A stretch of 64,000 nucleotides of DNA, from contig JAGVSM010004951.1 in assembly GCA_022494885.1 (NCBI GenBank), forward strand, positions 30,028-94,027, written 5' to 3'. The DNA is from Micrasema longulum (lineage: Eukaryota > Arthropoda > Insecta > Trichoptera > Brachycentridae). A program made the position numbers and the translations under genes. This document shows, piece after piece, positions 34,701 through 44,990 of this stretch (positions within the stretch are counted from its first letter, which is position 1; every line of letters begins with the position of its first letter). The notes below the pieces were generated by a model, which ran no database searches, was not told the DNA's origin, and saw only the letters and a program-made list of their open reading frames with translations.

Positions 34701-37700
34701 TACTCGTTATATTGATTATACACTTATATATCAAACTACAGTACGCACCAATCTTACCATTATTTATCTTATTCAGTCGATCATTGCATCTCAAGAATAT
34801 ATTTCATTTCAAAGATTCGTTCTATTACATAATAATTATTACTCATCTGTTTACCATATTTCAAGAATTTCTTCAATAAATTAAATACACTAACATTTTG
34901 ATGTTTTGAAAACAAACAATTTAATCGTAATGGTATTCTATAACTATAAATAATTCCACCACATACGAAATTATCAACTCGAATAGTGATTTTTAGTTCC
35001 CATATAATTTGGAACAGAATCATGTCAGTTACTGAATACTGGATGTGGTTAAACCTTACTTCTTACAGTGTTAAATTTATTGTTGACTTCACAGAATGTT
35101 TTATTCTTAATTTGGAACAACTTACTTTGTTATGCTCAGGTTAGGTAAGCTGGGAAACGGACTAATGCAATGAGTGCTGTGTGATGTTCAAGCTTGTCTG
35201 TAATTTGTAGTGGTTATAGCTGATGAGGTTTATGACAGACAAGTTGAGCAAGGTTAGGTTAAGTTAGCCAGGAAATGCATTGGTTTGATGAGAACAGGTA
35301 AAAGAAAGATGTTTGAGTTTGTCTGCATTTCTCACGGTTGGCAATTTGGGCGGGCGTAGCACCCCGAAGTCCCCCGGGACGCCGGGGACGCCGGGGACTC
35401 CGACGGGGGGCCCGATGTTTAAGTTCACAGACCCACAGCTGCAGGCCAGCGCCACCAATATCAAGGAACGCCTCTTGCAGTGGTGCCGAGACAAGACACA
35501 GGAGTATGAGGTACTCTTCACTTCGAGCGACCCACACCACTCGTAAACCCCACACTCTTCTTTCCCTTACTCCCAATCATTAGAATGACACAAAACATCG
35601 CTCATCAAAAGCCAGGTGAACGAATCAAGATTTTTAAAAAAGAAAGCTTCGCCATAAAAAGTGCAGTAAACAACGATAATAAATGGCTACCCTCATGGCT
35701 AAGACATTAATTTGTCCAAGGCATGATGGGTGGGTTTCTGGGTTCAATTATCTGTGATATATAATAATGAATGTTGTGTTTCTCAATTCAGGATAGTCTG
35801 TGCTGTAATTTATCACTGTAATTGGACATATCAGCGTGTCACAATGAAAAATAATTTGCAGAGCATAGTGATAACAAATTTATATAATCATAATAGTTTA
35901 ATATTCTGAACATAATATATAATATTTTGTTTGTTTTATTTTCTTGTCTGTAAATTAGCTTAAATGTTTATTATGTAAGTTCATTTAATTCTTAGTCAGC
36001 AATATGAAGTATACATCACATGAAAATTCCTCTAATATAAATAAAAAAAGAAAATTCCTCTTATAAAATATAAATAAAATATATTGATTCTACAGTCAGC
36101 AAGTTAAGAAGCAATAAATAAAAAAAGATTTTCAATGATTGATTCTCATTCACTGCATATTTAAAAAAATATTAGTCTATGTGCTATACAACAACAAAAA
36201 ATAATAATTTGTTACAATACCTAATGAAGGGGAATGCAGTTGAAAATTTTCAGTCTATTAGTCAAACTAGACAATTTCAGTATTGTAACTCCCTGATCAA
36301 ATGATTTGACATTAGCTAAATCAATGCAATGGCTTTAAATGATCCAATTTCAACCGTTTTAAATATATTGTGCTTTGTGTTATGTCAAAACAAAAACAGA
36401 CACACAAAAATGGTGCATTTTGTGTACATCGTCTTTTAAAAATATTAATTATTGTTTTGTGTCATTTTGATGACGGATTAACCTCAAAATACACTTCAAT
36501 CTCACAACAGACCTAAATGCTTTACCTTGTACCTATATATATTACACATAATTAATATTCGTAGACATACATACAAAACACTTACATAAATCTTAGGTAA
36601 ACTCACTGTAATGTTCATTTTAACAAAGATGTCAGAAATAGAAAATAACTTTAATTCAAAATAATTTATTGAATCAGTAAACACATTATCCCTGTTTATT
36701 TATACATCAGAATTATTTCGACTATCCCACAGAACAAAAACATACATTTTTCTACAATATTGCATGGCATAGAAAATAATAATTGGTTTGTGAATAGAAA
36801 CAACTGGTGTTATGTGACTTACTTGGTTGTTGTTTTGCTGTTAGTCCACTTGACAAATATTTTCCTAAATCAATGAGCACCCTTTTCAACGCTTTTTCAT
36901 AATAATATTGATTCAACAGCGCAATCAATCAAGCAAATATTTAGCTGCAATCACCCCACGTTCCAAAGCTTATAAATGTTATGTACATTATTAATTAAGT
37001 TTATTATAAACTCCAATGAATATCTTCAGTTAGGAATGAAAACTCCTACAGCTAATGTCAATCAACCTCCAAAGATATAAATGCAGAAGTTCACAATAGA
37101 TTATTGTTTCATAGTCTCTAATCATAAGTATAAATAATGCGTTAATTATACTAATAAGAGCAGAAAACTTAATGTAGCACATTCCCAACAAAGCATTTAT
37201 ATTAAGTGCATATATGACCGAAAGATTTGACACTAAACTAAAATACCTTAAACAAATAAAACAAAGTGAAATCAGAACTCCCTTCTAATATCCAATTTGA
37301 GTTTGTCTCGTAAGCAGACACAAATGTGTAGAAACCCATCAACAAGATTTTTTAAAAGTGTCATCAATATTGTAAACCTTAAACAATTGAAATTTTCAAA
37401 CAAAAGGTGTTCATAAATAAAACAAAAGGTCAAACTCTACCTATCAAAAAATATATACAAAATTGAGTAATCGTTTTATTTGACATCAACTAATACACCT
37501 CCCTTTTCAAGTTATTTTATTTACATTCGAGACATAGGCTACACACAACTTTTATATTTCAAAGAAGTAAATATTTTCCATTAGTTACATTAAGATGTCT
37601 TACTATTTCAATATTTTATTCAACAATCTTAATCGAAAACATCAATTATTACACTGTACAATGAAACTTTCTAGAGACTGTTTATAAAGATTGATATAAC

Positions 37701-40700
37701 ACTTTTCTTAACATGATTTTAGAATGATTTGCGTCCCGTAACAACACTGACATATTAACAATACAGTATTAACACAAAATTTGTCCAAGTTATGAGAAAT
37801 CGCCATCAGTCATTTAAATGTAATGTTTTTTAATGTGCAAATTCTAATCTGGTACTTTTTAATGATTTTCTTAGGTTTTCACACCCACACCATTTGTGGT
37901 TTCCGTTGCTTACAATGAAGAAATTATAACTTTTAACTCTCTAAAGTAATCTTTAAATGTTTTTTTATGAGCGCTAAATTAGAGTTAGATAATTCTTATC
38001 GTGGCCAATCTTCTTTGTCGAAGAAATCGCACGAGTGAGCTGAATAAGTTTGGCCATTTTAGTTTTGACAGGGATTTTTATCGACAAGTAAATATTCATG
38101 TAGTTTCAGGAAATTTTAGTTTTCCTTACTATTTTCTTTGACAAATAATAAGTGAACTATTAAAATGTCTACCGAAACATGTTTTTCATAAGTTCAAAAG
38201 TTTAGCCATGTAAATTTTATAAGCTCGAAATATTTCTAGCTTGTTCTATAAATAAATTCACTCAAACCCGTATCAAAAATATTGACTTATTTCTTAGGTT
38301 TCTTGTACAAATTTTAGAATCTATTTTTATATTGCACTTTTGGTGACTTTGACAAGCGTTTAATTTCTAATGATATTTGATTTAAACTTAGTCCGAACCT
38401 TGTTTAGGTTTCCATGTATATTTAATTGTTTGATGGTGAATTCTCTGCGCGTGGTACAAAGCAGCACACATTGAAGAGTACCCAAGCTCAGGTGAATGTA
38501 CCAAAATGTAGGACAAAGGAGGCCTCGTCTGCATACCTTGTGGGTGTTGTGATTTACAAATAATGATTAATAACATGATTTTCCATTCAAAGGCGCACTG
38601 GACTCGCACAGGAATCTGGAAGTTACTCTTCTTTGAATTTGTATTATTTCAACTACTGCATGCTCAGGGCAAAACTTCACAGCAACTTAGAAATGATAAA
38701 GTTTTATGTCCTATTCCCATATGAAACAATGTATTGTAATGATGCTTTTAAAACTATTTTGACATGCATTGAAAGACATTGCTTCATATGGACCTTATTA
38801 TAGTATTCTTTAAATGAATTGATGAAGACTTTCTAGGACTTCTAATTCTCCTTCATTTCCACATTGAAGTGTAGATTAGAAAAATGACTTGAAAGTGCAT
38901 AAGAAGTTTATAAATTTGATATATGTGTAAGAAACTCAAATTTTATTGTCAACATAAAACTTTACGATTACCGCTGTCTATACAGAATGTTTTATCATTT
39001 TACCAACTGTGCAAAACATAAATTTAGGTTTTTTTTTCAATTTGACTATCGGACGCCTGTATTTCTTTTGTTTTTTAACTTAGATTCGATGTCTACAAAT
39101 ACAAAGTCAGCCAATATACAGCCTTTAAAAGGCTTTACATAAAAACTTTTCAAGATCAAATATTAAAGAAAGTCAATGTCGCATTTTTCACACATCTGTT
39201 GATGTTCTACAATCGCGACTATGCATAAAACTCTATTAAGTTTGTAATAATTAATATTTTTTCAATCCTAAATGTTTGTTATTATTTGATTTAGATAAAA
39301 ACTTTACCCATAAACATACTTAAAATAAGGAAATTGGTTTTTAAATATTTTGACATCAAAATATTATTCAAATAAATTTGTATCCCGTTTTCTTGCAGGG
39401 GTTGTAATTTTATAATGTTGAATATAATTTTCTAGAAAGTCAATTAAAACAGGTTAATGATAATAACTTGTGTACTGATAATTTCTTGTGATTGCAGATT
39501 TGATTCAAAAATACCATTTTCATCTCAGTAATCAAAATTCCAAACAATATTAAATTCTCCAATTTCTCAATTTCCAAAGTACATCAAATTTGTCACCATT
39601 AAACAAAAAAATGTTCCTAATTGAGCCATTGGCATATTAATAATGCGTATGTCTATGTGACATGCCCTGAGCCCTCAAAAATATAAATATGTTGATGTAT
39701 TTGAGCTATATCAATTAATTTAAAGACGATCCTGCTTCTGTGAAGTAAATATTATCCCGTAAATTATCACTTTTAATTGCCTCAGTTATTATCAGATTTC
39801 TAAAACATAACTTTCCTTTTGACATATCCATTTTAAAACTGTTTTGAATACATCAAGGTTATTTACTTACCAAGTTCTAAAATTTAATTATGTTTATATC
39901 AAAAACAGCTTTGTGGAGCATTTGAGTCTCACAAACTTATTGTGTTCCAGAATGTAAAGCTAGACAACTTCTCAACGAGCTGGATGGACGGTCTGGCGTT
40001 CTGCGCACTCATCCACCATTTCCTCCCTGATGCGTACGACTACTCCAAACTGGTGCCTACCCAGAGACGACACAACTTCACGCTGGCCTTCAAAGTCGCA
40101 GAGTAAGTCACAGACACTAGACAGTGATTAGCAGAATCATCTTACAGACCTTGTTCTTGCGTGACATATAGATAAATAAATTTCTGGACTTTGTTGGATA
40201 TGATAACTAATTTAAACAAAACAAACGAACAAACCATCACGCCGTTTCCCCCTAAAGGTAGGCAGAGGGGATAGGATGCCATATCACTCTTTCTTTGCAT
40301 ACAGACCTCGCTTCCTCTACATTAATACATCTTCTCATGCACGCATGCCGATTATTCCTACTCTTGACATGTCCTTCTTCAAGTATTTGATGGACCTGGT
40401 CGTGCCATGTCTTTCTCGGTCTTCCTCGTTTTCTGCATCCATCAACATTCGCATCTTATATCCTTTTAGCCGTTCTTTCGCTGTCCGTTCGCTCTACACG
40501 TCCAAACCAACGCAGGACCCCTTTCTTGATTCTGTCGATAATGCATGTTTCAGCCTTACACAGTTCACGGATCTCGACATTTGTACACCTAACGTAAAAC
40601 GATGTGCGATAGGTCACACATCGTTTTACCACACATTCGCCCGAGGGATCGCATTTCGACAGCATTCAACCTACTTTCATCATCATTTTTCCAATTCCAT

Positions 40701-42935
40701 ACTTCGCTCACGTACATTAGAGTTGGCACTAGAACTCAATTGTAAACTGCTAGTTTAGCCTTCTGCGATAAACATTTGTTTGCCAAAGTAGATTTTTAGA
40801 AAAAAAATATATGAATGAATCTAGGTATTCAAAGTGAGGCAAAGAGTTATAGGTTAACTCGGTGGCATTTTGATATGCTGTTGGGTTAGGTTAAGTTTGG
40901 TGATGTGTTGCCTGGTTATTGTTTCCTTTTGCATCTTTATAACATTATAAAGGACTCATTCTAGCCGGACGAAGAATACAGTTCTGTGTGTGAACTAGAA
41001 CCAGAACCCTGGACGCGTGTTTTTGACTCAATGATTGCACTCAGATAAAAATCGTGAATAAGGAAATCGAGAGGAGATGAGTCCGCCTCGTTGTGAAGTG
41101 GTTGGTGCGTTCGCCTACCATTCTTGAAGTCCTGTTGCTCGATTTCAGACAGGGTGGATGTGAAACATTGATTTGAAGGGTTATTAAAACTGCAATATTT
41201 CATTGTTCCTGACTGACCACCTTACCATCATGTAAGAGTTGATCGAAATACGATAGATTTAGTTTTCCAAAGCAGTGTCCTATTCACTAATGGATGCCGA
41301 AAGGGGAATGATTATGTTGATCGAAAATACATGCCATCAGCGCCGGATCTAACGCCAGTTTCCCATTATACCGGACCAGCGGTTTTTTTTTTTTTTTTTA
41401 CATTTTTTTTTTTTTGCACCACAACAGGCCAGGAGGCCTAATTACAGTGGTGAATTACATCACAGAGCACCCAGGCTTGAGAAAAATCACATTTTATTTT
41501 TTTTTGTATTCTCACCGGGAATCGAACCCGGAACCTTCCGTGCGTAAGTCAAGCGTCTTGACCACTACACCACGGAGGCCGCCGGATTTGCCGGACCGGT
41601 AAAAATGCCGGAAGAGCTAGTGGCTGTACAATTTATATAAGGCTATTCACATTATGCCGGATCCAGCAAAAACAATGAGCTCGATATTTTTACCGAGCGT
41701 TTTGTCACTGCGAAGCGCCGGTAGAGCACCCGGATCGGAGTAATGTGAACAAGTTTGCTCCGGTATCTATGTCCCCCGCTCTCCCTGCTCGCCCCGCTCG
41801 TGTTCCCCTCGCGTCATTTCGGCTTCGCATTCTGATAAAGGTAGACGTGTAGCATGGATATAAACTCAGACCCTTTAATTACGCTGGTCCAAGAGAGACC
41901 GGTTCTGTGGGATAAGACCGAAGACGATTATAAAGACAAAATTTTGAAGTTAGCAGCATGGCGTGAAATACTGAAACCAAACTTCGATGAAATGGAAGAA
42001 AAATAAAGGTCCGAATCCCGGCACAGGTCCGAATTCAACTAAGATGAGTACTTGACTGTCCGGTTTTCTTGTGGGATCCGGTGTTAATGTGAACACTATT
42101 GTCCGGGAGCCGGTTCCCAGCAAATCTGCCGGTCCGGCGTAGTGAGAACGTAGCCTAAGGGGTGCTAGCGCCCAGTCACTTACTGAAAAGAGACGGAAAT
42201 ATATGTGTTTGTAAATATTCTTCTTCTTACGGTACCTTGTCAGGTCCCCTTAACGTTGGCGATCACTACAGCGAAAGCGCCTCGGCCTGCGCTACTCTTT
42301 TATTCCGCAACCGGGCCACTGCTTGTCGGATGTACTGGCGAGTGATTCCTGGGAAAAAATGAGCAGATTGGTTTCCCATTGCTTTCTCTGGTGGATTTTT
42401 CTGTCAGGATTACCTTCCTTAAACTCGCCTTTCATCCTCTCATTATCTGTTGTGATACACCATTATGAGGGGGATCTCATTGACAATGGGTCTGCGATGT
42501 GGACGCTAATGAGTTGAACTATTCAGTAGTGTTGCCGGTGGAATGCAAATGGGCGTTTGCAGCATTTAATAGAATCACATCCTCCAGCAAAATGTGACTC
42601 ACTGCGACCCTACTGACAGTTTGAACCCCGATAAAAACAAATGTCAATCAATACAAGCATATTATTCATACTTTTCTCATAAGTAAATGTCTGGTTTTTT
42701 ATGCCAACTGAACCCACGGCAGGTCTGGCTCTTCATGCGATGATGGCCATGATATACATGATATTTTATTTTGGTACTTCACATATTAATTGTTATATTT
42801 TTGTTTTCCAGCGAGAAGGCTGGAATTTACCCACTTTTGGACGTGGAGGACATGGTGACCATGCGCAAGCCCGACTGGAAGTGTGTGTTCACCTACGTGC
42901 AGGCCATACACCGACGATTCAAGGAGGAGATCTGA
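25703..42935 (+). CDS. Smoothelin-like protein with C-terminal CH domain
   Basis: Likely an actin-cytoskeleton-associated protein of the smoothelin family (vertebrate SMTN/SMTNL; Drosophila has a homologue, CG34417 from memory). Eight exons join in frame: 25703-25786, 29485-29560, 29998-33777, 34390-34452, 34583-34673, 35360-35510, 39951-40102 and 42812-42935. They give 1506 residues plus TGA. In order: a smoothelin-type N-terminal helix ('WDERILRRL' joined to 'LEESNDYEERRQIRARLRQV'), a long disordered Ser/Pro/Asn-rich middle, 'SPFAKFRQLDKQN', a PGT repeat, and a type-2 CH domain of about 105 residues ('IKERLLQWCRDKTQEYE' to 'CVFTYVQAIHRRFKEEI'). The start codon was not found; upstream exons are missing or outside the window. 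Confidence 0.88.
26046..26433. repeat. MITE family H, most complete copy
   Basis: Ends are 'gaggaagttc' and its inverse 'gaacttcctc'. Internal 'cgcctgtgacgtcacaag' and 'atatccaatttcccgttg' match the copies at 18104-18475 and 54252-54640. No coding. Confidence 0.6.
26468..26600 (+). mobile_element. tRNA-derived SINE (S1)
   Basis: 'cggattgtggtcccgcgact' is the tRNA-like start, 'gaggttcgaacgc' the B box, and 'cgttgaaaatggccccaaaa' the 3' end. Same family as 7535-7682. Confidence 0.72.
28325..29225 (-). mobile_element. Jockey-type LINE 3' part, minus strand, in intron
   Basis: Minus-strand translation gives 'DLGIIIDTKLMFNIHIES' near 29100, then 'TFVRPQLEYCTPIWSPYYNV' near 28950: successive RT thumb blocks. 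Reading ends in stops. The 3' region matches, in opposite orientation, the LINE tail at 61970-62320 ('ttaccgaggctgatattttt'). Confidence 0.72.
29485..29560 (+). CDS. Smoothelin-like exon, N-terminal helix part 2
   Basis: 76 nt between 'tgttcaag' and 'gtgagc'. It encodes 'LEESNDYEERRQIRARLRQV' plus 'MAEQE' and one base of the next codon. The charged 'DYEERRQIRARLRQ' pattern is the family's signature helix. Confidence 0.85.
29561..29997. other. Intron
   Basis: 437-bp intron with consensus ends (gtgagc ... attgcag). No repeat recognised. Confidence 0.7.
29998..33821 (+). CDS. Smoothelin-like giant central exon
   Basis: A 3.8-kb exon entered in phase 1 (GCT Ala at the junction); the in-intron ATG at 29979 is not the start. 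Its first 250 bp are very GC-rich (Ala/Gly/Leu). Then comes 'RKARHTVGVTKEELIDARKV' and a long low-complexity region. Blocks that look constrained include 'PQFRPKTDNDHKFLAFIQKH', 'GSLMVAGPKMI', 'YFSGQVSPNQLSKSSSQHSL' and the end 'QTMPQMTYAELALLDE'. It reads to TAG at 33819-33821; alternatively a phase-1 donor (GAGA|GTAACG) at 33778 leads into the CH-domain exons. Confidence 0.88.
33822..34389. other. Intron of the long form, or 3' UTR of a short form
   Basis: It starts right after the stop of the read-through exon and ends at acceptor 'cattgcag'. A GC-richer patch at 33950-34110 has open frames on both strands but no recognised product. Confidence 0.5.
34390..34452 (+). CDS. Smoothelin-like small exon
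   Basis: 63 nt between 'attgcag' and 'gtaatt'. Only one of three frames is open: 'SVTTLETTATTLKISNVSDK'. It needs one base from the preceding exon and leaves one, matching the next exon. Confidence 0.7.
34583..34673 (+). CDS. Smoothelin-like exon with SPFAKFRQLD motif
   Basis: 91 nt after 'cgtattttag', before 'gtatgt'. It encodes '(V)IENAPKAKPVSPFAKFRQLD' and 'KQNSTQSAP'. Linker just upstream of the CH domain. Phase 1 in, phase 2 out. Confidence 0.8.
34674..35359. other. Intron
   Basis: 686-bp intron. A partial internal duplication of 'ggttaggtaagctgggaaa' / 'ggttaggttaagttagccag' lies at about 35140-35275. No gene seen. Confidence 0.6.
35360..35510 (+). CDS. Smoothelin-like exon, PGT repeat and start of CH domain
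   Basis: 151 nt, from acceptor '...gggcgtag' to donor 'gtactc'. It encodes 'TPKSPGTPGTPGTPTGGPMF' and then the CH start 'NIKERLLQWCRDKTQEYE'. The acceptor has a poor pyrimidine tract but is the only AG that keeps phase 2 and the frame. Confidence 0.8.
35511..39950. other. Large repeat-poor intron
   Basis: 4.4 kb between CH-domain exons 1 and 2. It is AT-rich, with no LINE, SINE or MITE arms recognised, unlike every other interval of this size in the window. No RNA gene or conserved frame was identified. Confidence 0.55.
39951..40102 (+). CDS. Smoothelin-like exon, CH domain core
   Basis: 152 nt between 'tgtgttccag' and 'gtaagt'. 'NVKLDNFSTSWMDGLAFCAL' and 'IHHFLPDAYDYSKL' form the central CH helices, with the W-x-D-G-x-A-F-C-A-L-I-H signature typical of smoothelin type-2 CH domains. 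Confidence 0.93.
40225..40760 (-). mobile_element. L1-family LINE fragment, minus strand
   Basis: On the minus strand 40456-40665 gives 'CIIDRIKKGVLRWFGRVERT', matching 23223-23872. The plus-strand left edge 'aaccatcacgccgtttcccc' is the inverse of that family's 3' end. Stops disrupt it. Confidence 0.72.
40965..41315 (+). mobile_element. S2-type SINE
   Basis: 'gaagaatacagttctgtgtg' and 'gtgcgttcgcctaccattct ... ctcgatttcagacagggt' match 63525-63840. The end 'aaaggggaatgattatg' resembles the other copies. The tRNA-like B box has decayed (CTCGATTTC). Confidence 0.6.
41384..41582 (-). mobile_element. tRNA-derived SINE (S3) with poly(A) tail
   Basis: Minus strand: head 'ggcctccgtggtgtagtggt', B box GGTTCGATTCCC, short body, then an A-run (T-runs at 41384-41415). 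It was inserted into the left terminal repeat of the Harbinger-like element. Confidence 0.72.
41854..42006 (+). pseudogene. MADF-domain fragment (50 codons)
   Basis: ATG to TAA gives 'MDINSDPLITLVQERPVLWD', 'KTEDDYKDKILKLAAWREIL' and a short end. This is the first half of a MADF domain (LI..V..RP.LWD...Y.D...AW.EI). The second half is missing, so it is a relic of the element's accessory protein. Confidence 0.72.
42812..42935 (+). CDS. Smoothelin-like last exon, end of CH domain
   Basis: It follows 'ttttgttttccag' and ends in TGA at 42933. It encodes '(D)EKAGIYPLLDVEDMVTMR' and 'KPDWKCVFTYVQAIHRRFKE' + 'EI'. The protein ends at the end of the CH domain, as in other smoothelin-like proteins. 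Confidence 0.93.
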
Positions 42936-43150
42936 CCTGACCTCGCGGGACCTCATTCCTCCACCGGCTCCTTGTACAGAGTTGTCTATCAAATCATTCT
43001 TGTTCTATCCTTATGTTCCCTTTGTTAATAACCTTTTATTCCATTATTTCGTAAGTAATTATTTAATGTTTCATTTGTCGCCTTTTTACTTTTTTATATA
43101 CTTAAATATGTTATCGCTTATAACTGTTATAATATTATTACAAGTAATAC

Positions 43151-43156
43151 AATAAA
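43151..43156 (+). terminator. Proximal poly(A) signal AATAAA
   Basis: AATAAA about 215 bases after the stop codon. Downstream G/T richness is modest. Confidence 0.45.
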
Positions 43157-43458
43157 ACAAATTAACCAAATGGCATTTGAATTAGATCTTTTGTTTTGCG
43201 ACGCCTCGTGTTGGCAACTAAGTCCATAGACTATAATCTACGTGCGATGTTACCAGCGTTTTCTTGTCACGTGGGAGGGCGTTATTTATTACACATCTCA
43301 TTTAATGATCATACTTAACTAACAATATTATTTGGATGAGTTTTACGAACAATACTTAGTTAATTTGAATTTGAATTTAATTGAACACTTTTTTGTATCT
43401 ATATATTGTTGTGATGATATTAAGATTTTAATACCATGCTTAAAAGCTTGTTTATAAT

Positions 43459-43464
43459 AATAAA
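43459..43464 (+). terminator. Distal poly(A) signal AATAAA
   Basis: AATAAA about 525 bases after the stop, followed by a T/G-rich element ('gtgttttctttatttcc'). It is the better of the two by context. Confidence 0.5.
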
Positions 43465-43602
43465 TGTGATTATAAATTATGTGTTTTCTTTATTTCCCAT
43501 ATTATTTCATCTGGTTCATTTTTATTAGGAAAAACTATATACATAAATCATTAAAAAAATAGTACATACATTTGGTTAAAGTTTTTTACAAATATAAATC
43601 AT

Positions 43603-44165
43603 CGAGGCTATACTGACAGAATGCATTAAGGTGATTGGCAAATTGGTGAAAGGCAAAATATGAAACTAATTATTCATAGATGGCGCTTTTATTATTTTTT
43701 ATTGAAAAATGCACTTTTTACGTTTATTTTCAATGGAAATTTTACAAAACATGGTTTGCGGAAACTTTACACTATTGTAACAAATACCATAACAATATGA
43801 TTTGGGTCCTTTTCCCAAAATGGTGTAAAAAACAAAAAATTACTTATTTTATTAAAATTTCCATTGAAAATGAACGTAAAAATTGCATTTTTCAATAAAA
43901 ATTTATAAAAGCCCCCCATCTATGAATAATTAGTGTCATATTTTCGTTTAGAATCACCTTAAGTCAACAGTCTTTGTATATTTCAAATATATAGGTGCAA
44001 TATGCTGATTTCAAAATTTATGCTATGTCTAGAAATAAAGATTACTCTTTAAAAGCTTTAAAAAAATGTGGGAGAAATAATGCGTTGAAACAATAAAAAA
44101 GCTTTAAATACGATTATCTCTGAACTTGTTTTAATGACTTAATGCAGTCTGTCAGTAAAGCCTCG
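43603..44165. repeat. MITE with another MITE nested inside
   Basis: Outer arms: 'cgaggctatactgacagaat' (43603) and its inverse at 44138-44165. Just inside the left arm sits a second foldback (43626-43962) whose ends are TTAAGGTGATT and AATCACCTTAA. The 72-codon frame 43680-43898 lies wholly in the inner element and is not a gene. Confidence 0.7.
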
Positions 44166-44382
44166 GATATTACAGTAGATAATATTACACAAGAAAAGAA
44201 AAGCAGAGCCCGGCAAGAAGGTAGTGAAGTGGAAAAGAGGAAAGGGAATTTTTACGATATAATCAACCTATTTGTAATTCAGTGTTCAGTTCAGTGCTGA
44301 AATTTGGCATTTACCAAAATAAATAATACAGTATTTTGTATTATGTTAATAAAATTTGTATAAAACCACTCACCGACTTATC

Positions 44383-44425
44383 TGTCTACCGGTTTCGAGA
44401 CGTAACCCGTCTCTTCGTCAGGACA
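44383..44425 (-). ncRNA. Hammerhead-ribozyme-like motif, PLE family 1
   Basis: Minus strand: TGTC, CTGACGA, A, GAGACG-GGTTA-CGTCTC, GAAA, palindrome ACCGGT overlapping the last A, A, GACA. Stem I is 4 bp and stem II 6 bp; both pair perfectly. Compared with 3606-3647 only the stem II loop differs, so the paired parts are conserved while the loop is not. The extra A before stem II is shared. Confidence 0.75.
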
Positions 44426-44613
44426 ACAACACTACACCAACATGCAAATACCACTACACACCTTCACCATAGTAGATTTGCAAAAATATAAAATCTGCAT
44501 GCAGGTTAGACACATGCGCCACCACCGAGGGTTAGTGACTTATGAAGCTAATATTTCAAAAGGATTAACAATCGGAAAAGGAGGAAAAAGGGAGGGGGAG
44601 GGTAGGGTGACCA

Positions 44614-44990
44614 TTACAATGAAATATCGAATAATGGACTATATTGGAAAGTTACTTGATTATTAATTAATGGGACATTATTTTTCAAAGCCTTCTTTAT
44701 GAAAAAAAATCTCCATATTATTTACTTTCAGTCCTTTATTATTTATGTGTAAAACTTGAACACCGGTATCTTTATTAAATTCATGATTTGAGTCTATAAT
44801 GTGGTTGGCGAGTTCTGAGAAGTTATTATTACTAAGACATCTCATGTGTTCTTTAACACGAGTATCGAAATTTCTTGACGTTCTTCCAATGTAGACTGAA
44901 GAACAAGAATTGCAATTTAATTGGTAGACACCCGAATTATTAAATACATTTTTTTTATCTTTATTATTTAGTAAAAATCTACCTAGGTTT
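44614..44990 (-). pseudogene. Penelope-like GIY-YIG endonuclease (remnant)
   Basis: The minus-strand reading includes 'SGVYQLNCNSCSSVYIGRTS' then 'RNFDTRVKEHMR'. GVY and YIG are the GIY-YIG motif, with C-x2-C between and the catalytic R and E-H downstream, as in PLE endonucleases. It continues 'VQVLHINNKGLKVNNMEI' and then shifts frame by one base in a T-run, resuming 'NNVPLINNQVTFQYSPL' to a stop. A nicking enzyme in life; now broken. Confidence 0.8.

Larger units (their letters stand above)
41351..42155. mobile_element. PIF/Harbinger-like element with MADF remnant
   Basis: The right end, inverted, reads 'ggctacgttctcactacgcc' + 'ggaccggcagatttgctggg'. The left end aligns with it as 'cgccagtttcccattatacc' + 'ggaccagc' and, after a SINE, 'ggatttgccgg'. 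TAA flanks both ends (41351-41353, 42156-42158), as expected for the 3-bp target of PIF/Harbinger. The centre encodes a MADF domain start (41854-42006), a DNA-binding partner gene of such elements. No DDE transposase is present. Confidence 0.62.
40103..42811. other. Intron loaded with mobile elements
   Basis: It holds an L1 LINE fragment (40225-40760), an S2 SINE (40965-41315) and a PIF/Harbinger-type element (41351-42155) containing a third SINE. Positions 42225-42520 look like another old LINE 3' end ('tcttcttacggtaccttgtc'), but its reading could not be established. Confidence 0.6.
42936..43480 (+). other. 3' UTR of the smoothelin-like gene
   Basis: AT-rich sequence after the stop with no recognised repeat, containing two poly(A) signals. 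Confidence 0.6.

Noticed and set aside
41500..41580. Possible tRNA gene on the minus strand
   Set aside because: It continues into a body with a poly(A) tail; a SINE.
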